Assembly (NCBI GenBank): GCA_009363875.1
Contig: CM018683.1
Location: forward strand, 36,539,753 to 36,603,752
DNA from: Mikania micrantha
Taxonomy: Eukaryota; Streptophyta; Magnoliopsida; Asterales; Asteraceae
Direction: 5' to 3'
DNA length: 64,000 bases
This document shows, one piece after another, positions 1-11,159 of this stretch. The position numbers and the translations under genes were made by a program. The notes below the pieces were generated by a model, which searched no databases, was not told the origin of the DNA, and saw nothing but the letters and a program-made list of their open reading frames with translations. Position 1 is the first letter of the stretch. The number at the start of each line of letters is the position of its first letter.

Positions 1-1
1 C

Positions 2-175
2 ATACGTGATTATTTTGAAAAGAAATTAATCGATGTTGTTAAGATTCACACCGATAACCAGAAAGATGATCTTTACACTAAAGCGTTTGATAAACCCAGA
101 TTTTTATATTTGTTATCAGCTAATAGTGTTTTTCAAAAAAATGAAGTTATTCCTTCATCTGAATCAAACAAATGA
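2..175 (+). pseudogene. Copia pol fragment: C-terminal end of RNase H
   Basis: Frame 2 reads open from the window edge to a TGA at 173-175. The peptide contains IRDYFEKKLIDVVKIHTDNQ followed by a 'TKAFDKPRF' block. This matches the last residues of copia RNase H, where the usual pattern is IRD..EK..I...KIHTD...ADL.TKAFD..RF, the Sirevirus-like version. RNase H removes the RNA strand during reverse transcription. The usual ADL is KDDL here. Only the C-terminus is in the window, so I cannot say whether the upstream gene is intact. The stop is followed by a purine-rich run at 283-296, as expected past a copia pol. Confidence 0.75.
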
Positions 176-1040
176 TCATTGTGTTTGTCAGTTTCTTTTG
201 TTTTATTTTTACTTCTTAGTATTTCTGTTATTTTTCCTTAACTTATTCAAAAACTCAAAAAGATTTTTAGTTTTAGGTTTTTAGGGGGAGAAAAAGTAGT
301 TTAATTGAAAAACCAAAAACATTTGAAAAATTAAAAAAAATTGAGAAAGTCTTGTCTGAGAAAGTGATGTGTTAACCAGTCATGTCTTAAATGCAAAATT
401 GAATGCATAAACTGAAAGCACATGGGTTTTATGATTTGATGTACTGATAGACCGACTTTACAAAGTTTATAGGCTATTGGTGATTGCTTAGAATGTCCGA
501 TTTGTGGGATCCAGTTTAGAAAACTAGTTAAGGGATAAACAGTTTCTAACTCAAATCAGGCGTACACCTGTTATCATAGGACCTAATGAGGTTTTCAATG
601 ATTCATGAATTCAAGTCTGTACACGTGCCACATTGCTTTGTAAAGACCAAGTTGAAGCCATCCATTCAGATGAGAATGATTAAATCACATCAAAATAAAA
701 TTGAATCCGATCTGTACGTGCCATATTGCTGGGTTGCAGCCTAGCTGAAGCCGTCTATTCAGATAGGATAAGCTAGAAAAATGAAAAAATAAAATAAGTT
801 TGATTCCATACATTACTGGGTTGCAGCCTAGTTGAAGCCATCCATTTGGATAGAACAAGTTGATCTTGTCAACACAGTTTCTGTATACATGCCATATTGC
901 TTTGTAAAGACCTAGCTGAAGCCGTCCATGAGAATGTGTTGAACTTGAGAAACAAATCAAAAAGAAAAACAAAAAGAAAATAAATTGGAACCTTATAGAA
1001 CTTATGATGTTAGGTATTAAGCTATGCAGAGATGAGTTAT
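176..1040 (+). other. Copia 3' non-coding tail with polypurine-like tract
   Basis: No convincing gene. AGGGGGAGAAAAAG at 283-296 looks like the polypurine tract seen downstream of pol in Sirevirus-type copia elements. Part of this stretch is an imperfect tandem repeat, listed separately. The region ends where the Athila LTR of element A begins at 1041, so A probably inserted into this copia tail. The minus-strand reading frame at 685-1137 runs through the repeats and has no recognisable content. Confidence 0.5.
612..935 (+). repeat. Four imperfect tandem copies, period about 95 bp
   Basis: Copies start near 617, 713, 808 and 890. Each pairs a 'gtgccatattgct' block with 'gctgaagccgtccattcag' or a close variant about 20 bases later. 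Copies 1 and 4 share 'ttgtaaagacc' between the blocks; copies 2 and 3 share 'gggttgcagcct'. Thus 1/4 and 2/3 form pairs. The repeat lies in the non-coding tail of the copia element. Confidence 0.6.
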
Positions 1041-2750
1041 TGATGTGTTGTAAAACACATCTATTTTTCCATTTGTTTTTGTTAAGTTTCAGTACCGTTT
1101 TATTCAGTTTTAGAGTCGATTTAAGCTGGTGCTTCACATTTCTGTAATTTGATGCTTGCAGGTAATAAACATGTATATTCGGTGATAAAGTACAAAGAAA
1201 CGAGCTCTCGGTTGGGTAAGAAAGGACTTGGAATCAAAGAAGGCATAAAACTGAATTCTGGATTCTCTAGCGCTACGCGACAACCACAGCAAACCCTGTC
1301 GCGCTACGCTAGAGGTGGGAAAGACCGAAATACCCTCTGATATCTCTCGCGCTACGCGACATCTGTAGAGGTATCTGTCGCGCTACGCCACAGAGTCAAA
1401 ATCGCAGAATTTCAGTTTTAAACCTAAAAGTCGAAAAAGAAAAGGGGGAACACGTTTTTGAACAGCTGGAGGCGACTAGGAGGACGAGGAAAGGCCATTC
1501 TAAGGTGAATCAAAGGTTGGGAAAGCATTGGATTGAAGATTGAAGGCCTAGGATCAAGGAATTCGGGTGTTCTTCATTCGTTTTCTTTGTTTCTTTGTTT
1601 TCTTTGATTTCTATGTTTCTCATTCACTTTAAGCAGATTATGGATTGTATTCGTATGATGTTTCTTGGCTAATCTTTAAGAACTACCTAGGTTTTGATGA
1701 TTGCACATGTTTAACATTGGTTTTTATTGTTTTGGATTATGTTTATGTGATGAACTCATGATGTAACAAACTTGGATTGGATTATTGGATGTTTATGTGT
1801 GTCTATGATTGTTTATGGATTGCTGATTTACTCCTTGTGTGCCTTGGTGAATGTCTTTCATGTAATAGGTGCATGCTAGGTCAATTACTGTGTGTTTTTG
1901 ATTATTGGATGGTTTACTACGTACGAGTTTACCATAAGAGTTATTATCTTGATATAAATATATTAGATGTGCAACCAATCTTGATAGCCGTGAGGTGAGA
2001 GATTGTCGGTTTGTCTATGGTGTTAGATTGACTAATTTTGAGACTAGATCTTTCTAGTTCGTCTTATATCTGTGTTTACCGAATCCAATAGGAATACCCA
2101 AGTCATCCCTGGCATTTAAGTAAACTGTGATGTTCTCGCTGTGAGGTAGATTGTTCAACAGTTACTTCTTAGGTGTTTTGAGATTTTCGTGCCGTGAGGT
2201 AGATTGTCTAGCAGATACATTTTAAGTATAATTGGATGACCTGTGAGGGAAATCCATTCAACCGGTGGTTTCACGCTTTTAGGACTCTTAGTTGACAATC
2301 CTTGAGAAGGGTCGAGGGTGCTCTATGTTTCCTTAGAGTTTAGTATTCTAAGATCCCGGTATCACATAGTTTCCATTTACCGATAGATCTTCTGTTGGGC
2401 ATGTGTAGGATTCATGCCTAGGTAGTGTTCTTTTCTCGTCTGATCTTCGTTTCAGTTTAGTGTCTTCTCTTTAGTCTTTATTTAAGTTATTCTAAGTTTT
2501 GTTAGAAAACCCCCCTTCCTTAATATTATTTTATTTAAGTACAAATTTTGTATAGATAAGTCATAGAGTTTAGTTAGTACAGTCTGTAGAAGTCTGTGGG
2601 TTCGATATCCGGACTTGCTTTGCTCTGCTACATACGATAGGTACACTTGCCTGTCGGTAGCTTAGGTTTTAGAGAGTCTAGATTTATTACTTTGTGTCTA
2701 TTTTAGAGTCGGTTTTTAGTTAGTTTATCAGCTAAGCTCCGTCGACATCA
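1041..2750 (+). mobile_element. 5' LTR of Athila-type gypsy element A
   Basis: The LTR begins TGATGTGTTG and ends GTCGACATCA, giving inverted TGATGT/ACATCA termini. The Athila primer site follows directly. The start aligns with the LTR of the complete Athila element at 35168 (TGATGTGTCG), and both begin with a short hairpin. Length is 1710 bp. Four CpG-rich near-palindromes lie at 1266-1396, upstream of a pyrimidine-rich leader. No 3' LTR partner remains because the element is cut off at about 5160. Confidence 0.75.
1266..1396 (+). promoter_or_regulatory. Cluster of four GCGCTACGC near-palindromes in LTR A
   Basis: The core GCGCTACGC occurs four times: near 1269, 1300, 1349 and 1380. It is flanked by TCG/CGA in the better copies (TCGCGCTACGCGAC). 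Spacing is about 30-50 bases. Placement in the U3-like part of an LTR suggests cis-regulatory or chromatin-target sites; that role is inferred. A nearly identical motif, GCGGTACGC, forms a similar cluster in element F. Confidence 0.55.
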
Positions 2751-2803
2751 AGTTTTTGGCGCCGTTGCCGGGGACATCAAGTTTTTGCCGCCGTTGCTGG
2801 GGA
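2746..2803 (+). promoter_or_regulatory. tRNA-Asp primer binding site of element A, tandemly duplicated
   Basis: TGGCGCCGTTGCCGGGGA at 2757-2774 is complementary to the 3' end of plant tRNA-Asp, the primer used by Athila elements. A second, imperfect copy (TGCCGCCGTTGCTGGGGA) lies at 2786-2803. The duplicated unit is 29 bp and begins with the last five or six bases of the LTR, so it covers the LTR end plus the primer site. The first copy matches the complete Athila element exactly and is the likely working site. Confidence 0.8.
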
Positions 2804-2935
2804 CTTCTTAGTCGATTGTGCTTACTAGTTCTTGTTCTTATCCGTGCATATTTGTGTTTATTTTGCTTTTCAATTTTATTTTATTTTATTTCTTTTTGAT
2901 TATTTTTGTTTATTTGCTTGCAGGTTTGTTAGTGC

Positions 2936-5160
2936 ATGCCACACCTACGTTCACACGGACCGCCACCTGAGCTTTCTTTGTCTTCAAGGAGCGATTCGCG
3001 GGACTTCTCTGAAGGTTCTACGAGCGAGGTAAGTGCTTCTACTCCCATTTCTGCAGATTTTTCTGAGCACACACCATCTTCTTCTTCTACTTCTTCTACT
3101 CACTCTAGCCCACGTTTTCATTTTATTCCACCCATGGCTGAGCGTCGCACTGTTCACCAGCAGGCCACTGCGGGATTCACGGGACTTAACAAACCCATCA
3201 CTGTGCCAAATATCACGAATGAAAATTCGTGGCAGATTCCTTTGTATATCATGACAGCCATTAATAACTCTCAATTTAATGGCCGGGATGATGAGGATGC
3301 TCCAGCACACATAGCTTGCCTAACTCGCATCTGTGGTACCTTCAATCTTCAAAGTGCCACTGAAGATGCTATCTTTTTGCAGCTATTTCCCTTTTCACTT
3401 GTGGGTAGAGCAGCCACTTGGCTCGACTCGCATGCACCTGGATCCTTCACCACATGGGGCAGTCTTAGGGATGCTTTCCTTAAGAAGTACTTTCCACCTG
3501 CCAAGGCAGCTCGCCTTCGTGATGAGATCCACTCTTTTCGTATGGCACCCGATGAGCCATACTACCTTGTTTGGGAGAGATTCCAGAATCTGCTTAGCAG
3601 ATGCTCCCAGTACGGTCTCTCTGATTGGGCTCTTGTTGAGAAATTCTACAATGGTCTCACTTATGAGACTCGGGCTCGTTTCGACACTTCTGCGGGGGGT
3701 CATCTTATGGGAAAAAGGGATGTTGCTGAGTGCACCGATATGTTTGAGAGTTTTGCTCTGGCTGAGTATGAGCAGAAGTCTGCTAATAGGAATTCCAATC
3801 CTATTTCTAGTTCCTCCTCTTCCACGAGAGGAGTTCACCACGTTAATGTGGATACTAGTGTGGCAGCTGCTCTTGAGGCCTTGTCGAGAGATGTGAAGGA
3901 TCTAAAGATGAGAGTGGACAGATGTGAGATCTGTAGTGGTGGCCATGCCACTTCTGAGTGCTTAGTGGGCTAGGAACAAGCCAATTTTGTAGACGGGCAG
4001 GGTAGGTTTGGTCAGTCTTACAACTCCAGTTGGAGAAATCCTCAGAACCAAACATTTCGCTCTTCCAGTAATCCCCCTGGTTTCCACAATAGTTATCCTC
4101 AGAACCAGGGGCAGGGTCAGCCTAGTGGTAGTTCCGGTAGTTCATCGAGTGGAAATGGTGGTTTGGGTAGGATAGAGGAATTGCTTACTCAGTAAGTGCC
4201 AAAAATGCCACTACACAGAAGATCCTACATGAGCATTATGTTCTCCTCAAGAACCAGCAATCTGAGTTCTTGGATTTACAGAGAACGGTTGGTGACATAG
4301 CCAAGCGGTTGGATGAACGGCCCTAAGGCCAGTTCCCGGGTCAGCCCCAAACCAACCCAAACGCCCACGTTAAGGCGGTCACCACCCGTTCTGGAGGAGG
4401 TGGAGGAGAGAGATTCATACCACCAGTGTTGGTAGAAGTTGAGGAGAGAGAGAGAGTGGTCCCACCGGTTGATTTAGGTGAGGAGGAACCGGTGGATGAA
4501 GAGATTGAGATGGAGACTGCTGGGAGGGTGCCGCCAAGGCTAGTCCCAGCAAGTACCGCACCTAACAGTGAGTCTCCCGTTGAGAAGCCGGCAGTTGGTA
4601 AGCCGGTCATGTTTAAGCCCAACTCAGGGATTGATCTTTCCCGTGTTCCTTACCCTACGCGTTTAACTAATCAAAAACACGCTAAGGAATACGGACCCTT
4701 TCTTGACATGTTTAAACAACTCAAGATTAATCTCCCGTTTATTGAAGCCCTTCAGCATATACCAAAGTACGTCAAGTATCTCAAAGAGTTGCTGAAGAGT
4801 AAGGATCGTTTGGGAGAGGTTGCCAACACCCCTGTGAGCGCGGGGTGTTCTGCGGTGATTTTAAATAAGCTGCCTTTGAAGCTTGCAGATCCAGGGATGT
4901 TTACAATCCCGTGTTTATTTGGTGATGATGTGAGGAGGCATGCTCTGGCGGACTCAGGGGCTAGCATCAATCTGATGCCATATTCTCTATACGAGAAGCT
5001 AGCCCTTGGTGACTTGTCCCCCACACGCATGACCTTGTCATTGGCGGACCGGTCGGTTAAGTGTCCATGGGGGATTTTGAAGAATGTTTTAGTCAAAGTG
5101 GATAGGTTTGTGTTCCCCGTGGATTTTGTTGTGATGGATATGGAGGCGGACACCGCGGTT
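2936..5160 (+). pseudogene. gag: Athila gag and start of protease, element A
   Basis: The start ATG at 2936 lies just past the pyrimidine-rich leader, in the same context (tgcATG) as in the complete Athila element. Residues of about 95-280 form the Athila Gag domain (FNGRDDEDAPAHI, LFPFSLVGRAATWLDS, FLKKYFPPAKAARLRDEI, DWALVEKFYNGL). A zinc-knuckle-like CEICSGGHATSEC follows. The frame is broken by TAG at 3971, TAA at 4193 with a frame change just after, and TAA at 4324. It then runs open to the protease motif ADSGASINLMPYS at about 4948. Homology stops at about 5158, inside the protease (VVMDMEADTAV). From there the sequence is minus-strand copia, so RT, RNase H and integrase are missing. 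Confidence 0.85.
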
Positions 5161-7119
5161 CTTTCTTCAATCTTCCTACTCGCACCTGTTTTGTTTAAAC
5201 TATCTACACACACCTCAGAATCATCAGAAATATTGGGGCTAGTCTCAATGGGATATGTTGTCAAGGAAACTGGTTTGTCAGAACCAGTGGTGAAATTAAA
5301 CCTTCGGTCAGATTTCAACAACAGATCATCAACATATGTGTTGATATTGGGCATAATGGAGTAATTGTGGTTAAACGGAGGTTTCACCTCGGTAAAACCA
5401 ATCCCAATTTTTGACTTTCTCCTACATTGAACATCAATCATGTTGGCCACTACAGTACTAGCATAATCATACTTATCAGCCTGAATTTTAAATTTGTTCA
5501 ATTTAGACTTAAGTTGCTCCAACTCTGTAGTGAGTTCATCTATCCGACGCCTTGCATCACGATAGTTGGACTCTTTTTCACTTAATAACTCCTTTAATTG
5601 TGAAATATCACGCCTTTCAGCGTCAAGTTTCTTTTTGAAAAGTCCTTCATTTTTAAAAAAATTAGAGTTGAAGTACTTAAGTTTGGTGACTTCTTTAATC
5701 AAGTCCTCATTGTGAGATCGATATCTAAGGACTTTATCAATGCAAGAAGTGGAACAGAGATTTTGGGTTACCTCATTCTGCTTATCATCCACCTCAGCCA
5801 TGAAAGCGTGAATCAGAGTTAGCTCCAATTCCTGCACTTGATCACTCCAATCATAGGAGTCAGTTTCTTGAGTCACCAGTGCCATAGATGAGCTAGCACC
5901 TCCTCCTGCAGCAGCAGTTATCGTCTTCTCCTCAGGCTTCTTCTCTCCTTCCTTAGTCACTTTTGGCTGCTTGAATTCTCTGGCAAAGTGATTCGGTTGA
6001 TCACAGTTGTAGCACCGCAGCTTTGACTTATCGAATCCAAGTTTCTTTCCCGAGTTACCTTTTGATGAACTTCTTAGCCCGAAACACAGCCATTACCATC
6101 TGCCATGAGATATCCATCTCCTCAACATCTGCTGGATTTATCTGCTCTAGATTATCCTGAGTAAGGTTAGCAGGTGCTAACTCTCCAGCTATGAATGCAT
6201 TATAACTGTTCATGAACCCCTTGAACATAAGCAGATTTTCTTCACTCTCAGGACTGATCTTGGGCACAGAACTGCCTTGCCCAGAAGATAGAAATGCAGT
6301 CTCAAATGGAATTGACTGAGATGAAGGGGCTTGATGATGATGTACCCCTGAAGTTTGAAACTTGATGGCTGACAGTAGAGCAGCGTTCTCTGAGGTTTGT
6401 GCAATGCCCATGGATCTTGCATTATTTAGAGCTCTTTGGTTATCGTCCATGTCATAAGAATTGATGATTGAAGTCAGCTCACTCAAGGAGGTCTTGTACA
6501 TGTCTTTTGTTCTCTTGATTGTGGTGCAGTTGGAATTCCAATTGTAAGGCAATGAGTTCAAGAGCTTCTTGTTGACCTCCTCTTTGGTCATCTCAATTCC
6601 GGCACTGGTCATCTCAGTCATAAGGTGAGTGAAACGATTTAGTTGAGCCTCCAAGGATTAACCTTTGATATGATTGAACATATTGAACCTTTGTCTTAGC
6701 ATATCCTTGTGACTCTCTCGCATATCTTCATTGCCTTCAAACCTTTCAACTAAGGCATCCCATAATTTCATGGCTGTCTTATGTTCCTTGAATCCATGAG
6801 AAACATCGGTAGATAATGCCATTGTGATAGATGCATACGCCTTGTCATCCTTTTCCATCAAAAGAATGTCAGCTTCCATAAACAACTCAGGATCCTTGGG
6901 AATTAATCCATTGAATTCACTTTGATTCATTGGCACATGAGGCCCGTCTTCAATCGACCTCCAAAGTTTCAGGTCAGTATACTTGAGAAATGATTGAAAT
7001 CTGAACTTCCAATCTTGAAAGTTGTCTCCCAACACAAGCCTAGGTGGCTTGGTTCATGTGCCGATCTCATTGTCCAGATTCAGCAGGTTGGACAGATTAG
7101 TCAGATTCTTAGATGCCAT
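5161..7119 (-). pseudogene. gag: Copia gag, element B, truncated at its C-terminal side
   Basis: Read on the minus strand, ATG at 7119 opens a copia Gag of the Sirevirus-like type. It contains LGDNFQDWKFRFQSFLKY, LWDALVERFEGNEDMRE, RFNMFNHIKG and LLNSLPYNWN, with a long acidic or coiled-coil C-terminal part (5170-5960) rich in Lys, Glu and Leu. Breaks: TGA after codon 21, a stop at 6658-6660, and a frameshift near 6060. The zinc knuckle (about 6015) reads CYNCDQPNHFAREF, so the last Cys is Phe. The gene ends abruptly at about 5161, where the sequence switches to element A. That junction looks like a deletion breakpoint joining two decayed elements. Confidence 0.8.
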
Positions 7120-7184
7120 GACTTAAAGAAAAATATAGTAAGTATAGTTCACGAAGTCCCAACAGCACTGATCACTAAGTCCTA

Positions 7185-7400
7185 CTCGAAGTGACACCAC
7201 TAACTGAAGATCAAACCATACTCGAATGCTTCAGTGTACACGAACGGTCTCACTATTCGAAAACCAACTGTACTTGAAATGCTTATGGGTATATGAATAT
7301 CCCTTTTGTATTCGAAACACCCCTGTACTCGAAAACTTTTCTACTCGAAGATCTCTGTAGTCGAATGCTAGACACCACTTCGAACACTCTAACTATACCC
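7185..7400 (-). promoter_or_regulatory. Array of TACTCGAA-type motifs in the leader of element B
   Basis: Copies or near copies of (T/A)ACTCGAA, ATTCGAA and ACACGAA occur about every 15-30 bases between 7185 and 7400, for example at 7185, 7211, 7255, 7318 and 7341. The same motif recurs in the LTR at 7815-7893. A TTCGA core is partly self-complementary. Function is unknown; a transcription-factor or chromatin target is one possibility. Confidence 0.45.
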
Positions 7401-7577
7401 GAAAAAGCTGAAATTGAAAATTTTGCGCTCGAAAATACTTAAGAAAATTTGTCAAGAACAATTTCTTAAGATCTAGAGTACCAAATTTAAACAGCAGCTG
7501 GATAGAGTAGAGTAGAATGATAAAGTAATAAATTTGCTTGAAAAAGATGTTACCTTGATGACGAAAAGACCACTTAG

Positions 7578-7589
7578 GCTCTGATACCA
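7578..7589 (-). promoter_or_regulatory. Initiator-Met tRNA primer binding site, element B
   Basis: The minus strand reads TGGTATCAGAGC, the standard copia primer site complementary to initiator methionine tRNA. It sits two bases inside the LTR end at 7592 and about 460 bases upstream of the gag start. Confidence 0.85.
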
Positions 7590-7591
7590 CT

Positions 7592-7974
7592 TGTAGGTCT
7601 CAAACCGGATCAAGAACGTAGCTTTATCACACAAATCATCACCAACAGACTCTAACAAGTGCGGAATCCATGCTAGAATCAAGAAAGCAAGTAGAAAGAT
7701 GAAATCTTTGTATTAAATACTGAAATTCGTGTACAGATGCCTTGATACGTCTAGAGAGAAAATGCCTCGGGATTCCAACCTAAACTAGTACAAAATACGT
7801 CTATTTATACTAATCTAGGTGTACTCGAAGTTTAACACAAAATAACTTTGAGTACTCGAACACTCTGTGTATTCGAACCATATGTACTCGAAAACAACAA
7901 AAGACAATCAAAATCTGGGCTTTCACTCTTCCAAGTTTGACTTTGTCAGTCTTCTTCGTGAAGTGGGCTCTACA
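7592..7974 (-). mobile_element. 5' LTR of copia element B
   Basis: On the plus strand the interval starts TGTAGG and ends CTCTACA, giving TGTAG/CTACA inverted termini next to the primer site. Length is about 383 bp. It contains several TACTCGAA or ATTCGAA motifs (7815-7893). The same motif is dense in the leader between primer site and gag (7185-7400). Copia C resumes immediately after 7974, so B inserted into C's gag. The outer boundary rests on the terminal repeat only, because the second target duplication copy is gone. Confidence 0.6.
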
Positions 7975-9513
7975 AATCGAGGAGAAGATAAAACTTGTGT
8001 TGCAGAGATCAAGGAAGTTGCTGGATCCAGTGATGAAAGTACTTCAGAAGAAACAAAGACAAGTCTGGATGAATCATCAGGATCAGAATCAGAAAGCACA
8101 CCAGATTCAGAAACTCAAGGAGAGTCAGATGCTAAGTCTAAAGAACAATCTGCTACATAATTTGCTTTGATGGTGAATACTTCTGCTTCATCTCAGTCTG
8201 ATCAGGTATATGATGACTGTTCCTCATCTCATTCTAGTTGCTTTAATTGTGTTGACCTTGAAAGTAAGGTGTTGGCTTATCAGCAACATAATGCTGACTT
8301 GATCAGCAATCTCAACCAGTGCATTGAGGCAAACCGAATTTTAAAATCAAATGAAAAAGATTTTCAAGCTAAAATTGAGCTATTAAACAGGCAATTGCAT
8401 GAGGCTGAGATCGCTGTGCTGAATAAGCAAGATGCTATCACTTCTTATCTCAATACCATCAATGAGATAAATAAGAAATTAGCCATAGTCGAATGTGACT
8501 ATGAAACTTTGAGTCAGAACCTCAAGAGCTATGAAAGCTCCTCATACATCATTGAGCACATGATCAGTAATGGGACTGATCTGAAGGGTAAGGGAAAAGA
8601 AGAAAAATACAATCATTGTCCCCCACCAGTCTTAAATTTCTTTGTTAATTCACCAAATGACAAAGAAACTAACGACTTTCAAGTAAAAACTCCATTAGTA
8701 ATTGATCCTATTGGAATCATTTCTGATGAGGGTTCCTCATTGTTTGAGGAATATTTTGTGGAGGGAGTGATTGAGGATTGGGTCTCTGATTCTGAGGATG
8801 ACTCTGATATTTCTCCTCAAGTGTCTTGTCTTAAGAATTAGACATCTGGTGTCAAAAAGGTTGACCCAATCTCATCAAAGACAAACATGTCTTCAAAGTT
8901 ATCCAACGCCATATGCTTTTTGAAGTCTTCACAGGATGGTGAAGCAAGTGAGTCCAACAAGACTGATAATCTTGTTTTTAATGGGACAAAGGGTTTGGGT
9001 TTTAAGCAGGACAAGACAAAAACAAATGCTTTTCATCAAAACAAAACGTCTCATTCTAAACCCAAACAGTTTTATCACAAAGATAAACGAGCTTGTTTTG
9101 AGTGTGGTGCACCTGGACATTTTGCTAGATTTTTTTCTCATTTGATTAGACCACAAGTTGCACCACATTGAAAACAAAATCATAATTTTGTTAAAGAGGT
9201 CAAATCTGCTTGTCCCTCACCTCAAGTTAAACCCAAACATCCTTCACCCATCAAGTCTCAGGATAAGGGTAAACGGGTTATGGTTGATCATGAAACACCC
9301 AAAATTGTTTTTGAAAAACAATCCAAGCCATCTTCAGTGTATTTAAAGAAATCTTTCAGCAAAAACACTGTTCGGATGGCCAAGTCCTCTGAAACTCATG
9401 TTTCTAAACCTCCTGATAAATGCAACTCAGATGGACAATGGATTGAAATGAAAATCCTCGACTCATTGGGTCAACCCAAGACTGTAAAGGCTTGGGTTCC
9501 CAAATCCAACTAA
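7975..9513 (+). pseudogene. gag: Copia gag C-terminal half, element C
   Basis: One frame runs through the interval with stops at 8158, 8839 and 9169. The remaining Gag is a Ser/Glu-rich acidic segment (8010-8150), a coiled-coil-like stretch (8240-8560, e.g. VLAYQQHNADLISNLNQ), and a zinc knuckle at about 9091 (CFECGAPGHFARFF, last Cys replaced). A basic tail ends in KAWVPKSN. The N-terminal Gag domain is absent because element B occupies the junction at 7974/7975. The end at TAA 9511-9513 followed by TGA may be the natural gag/pol boundary: pol continues in the same frame, and SIRE1-type elements are known to separate gag and pol with an in-frame stop. Confidence 0.75.
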
Positions 9514-9519
9514 TGATTT

Positions 9520-11155
9520 GTGTATGTGCAGGTTTCCCCAAATGCTGCTCTTAACAGCACTTGGATTGTTAATAGTGGGGCATCAAGGCACATGACTGGA
9601 GACATATCTCTTCTTTCCATTGTTCATTCAATTAAAGGAGGATATGTAGCTTTTGCTGGTGACAAAGGTGGATTTATTACTAGAGAGGGAATTTTTTCAA
9701 ATGGTCAAGTATCATTTGACAAGGTCAGATATGTGAAGCAGCTCAAGAACAATCTACTTTCAGTCTCACAGATTTGTGAGAAGAGGTACAAGGTTCTGTT
9801 TGATTATTCTAGTTGCTACATTCTCAAGCAAGGCATTACCATTCCTGAAGACTGGATTCTGATGTCTGCTCTAAGAAAGCAAGATTTGTATGTTCTCAAT
9901 ATGGCCACAGCTTCAACTACATCTTCTACAGCTTCATGTTTTATGTCCAAGGCTACAGAGAAAGATTCTATCCTTTGGCATAAGAAGATTGGTCATTTGA
10001 GTTTGAGGAAGATGAATCATTTGGTTCACAACAACCTGGTTGAGGGAGTGAGTTTGAAGAACTTCAAGCTGTCTGATGTCTGTGTTTCGTGCAAGAAGGG
10101 AAAGCAAACCAAGCAGTCTCACAAACCCAAAAGGTTTCATTCAATTACTGTTCCACTTGAGCTTCTCCACATGGATATTTTTGGTCCTGTCAATCGCAAG
10201 AGTATTGCTGGAGATCAGTAATGCTTAGTCATTACTGATGAGTACTCCAGATACTCTTGGGTGTTCTTTATGAAGGAGAAATCTGAAACGTTCGAATGTG
10301 TTCAAGTTCTGGTCACTAAGCTTGAATCACTGTATAAGCTCAAGGTTCGCATGCTCAGAACAGATAATGGGACTGAATTCAAGAATCACAATATGGAGAC
10401 TTTCTACAATGAACATGGTATTATTCAGCAATCCAGTGCTTCGTATGTCCCACAGATGAATGGTGTTGCTGACATACTTGACCTTGCATATGTAAACTTT
10501 TGTGCTCATTCTTGTTTTATCTCCCAAGTTGAACCCAGAACCATTACTGAAGCTTTGAAATAAGAATCTTGGGTAGATGCCATGCAAGAGGAGTTGCTGC
10601 AATTTAAGAAGATTGGAGTTTTGCAGCTTGTTGATAGACCCAAGGGTGCAAAAGTTATTGGCACAAGATGGGTTTTACGCTGCAAACACGATGATCATGG
10701 CATTGTGGTACGAAACAAGGCACGTCTGGTGGTGCAAGGTTTTAGACAAATTGAATGGATTGACTACAATGAAATATTTGCACCGGTTGCTCATCTTGAA
10801 GCAATCCGAATTTTTCTGACTTATGCATCCTACAAAAAGTTCAAAGTTTATCAGATGGATGTTAAGAGTGCATTTCTTCATGGTGTGATTAATGAAGTTG
10901 TGTATGTCAATCAACCTCCCGGGTTTGAAGATCCATTGCATCATGACCAAGTCTACAAGCTAGATAAGGCCTTATATGGATTGCATCAAGCTCCGCGAGC
11001 ATGGCATGAGACACTGTCTACTCATCTTCTGAACAACGGGTTCAGCATATGTGTTATTGACTGCACTTTATTCATTAGAAAGATGGATGAGGATTTACTC
11101 TTGGTGCAAGTTTATGTGGATGATATCATCTTTGGATCCACAAATGATCATTTGC
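9520..11155 (+). pseudogene. pol: Copia pol (protease, integrase, RT), element C
   Basis: The order PR-INT-RT fixes this as copia. The protease motif at about 9562 reads WIVNSGASRHMTG; the catalytic Asp of DSGA is Asn. The integrase zinc finger (WHKKIGHLSLRKMNHL ... CVSCKKGK) lies at about 9975-10100. The integrase core keeps two Asp residues (LLHMDIFGP, RTDNGTEFKN). A TAA stop at 10219 replaces a Tyr codon, and an internal deletion at about 10475 removes the third acidic residue. A second stop lies at 10561. RT spans about 10580-11155 with DVKSAFLHG, ALYGLHQAPRAW and YVDDIIFGST intact. Copia sequence ends about 11150; the rest of RT and RNase H are missing. Not functional. Confidence 0.88.
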
Positions 11156-11159
11156 TTGT

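Noticed and set aside
685..1137. 150-codon minus-strand frame
   Set aside because: It runs through the tandem repeat and low-complexity sequence, with no domain; a chance frame.
4752..5960. 402-codon minus-strand open frame
   Set aside because: It spans two elements: 5161-5960 is copia B gag, and 4752-5160 is the antisense of Athila protease. It is not one gene.
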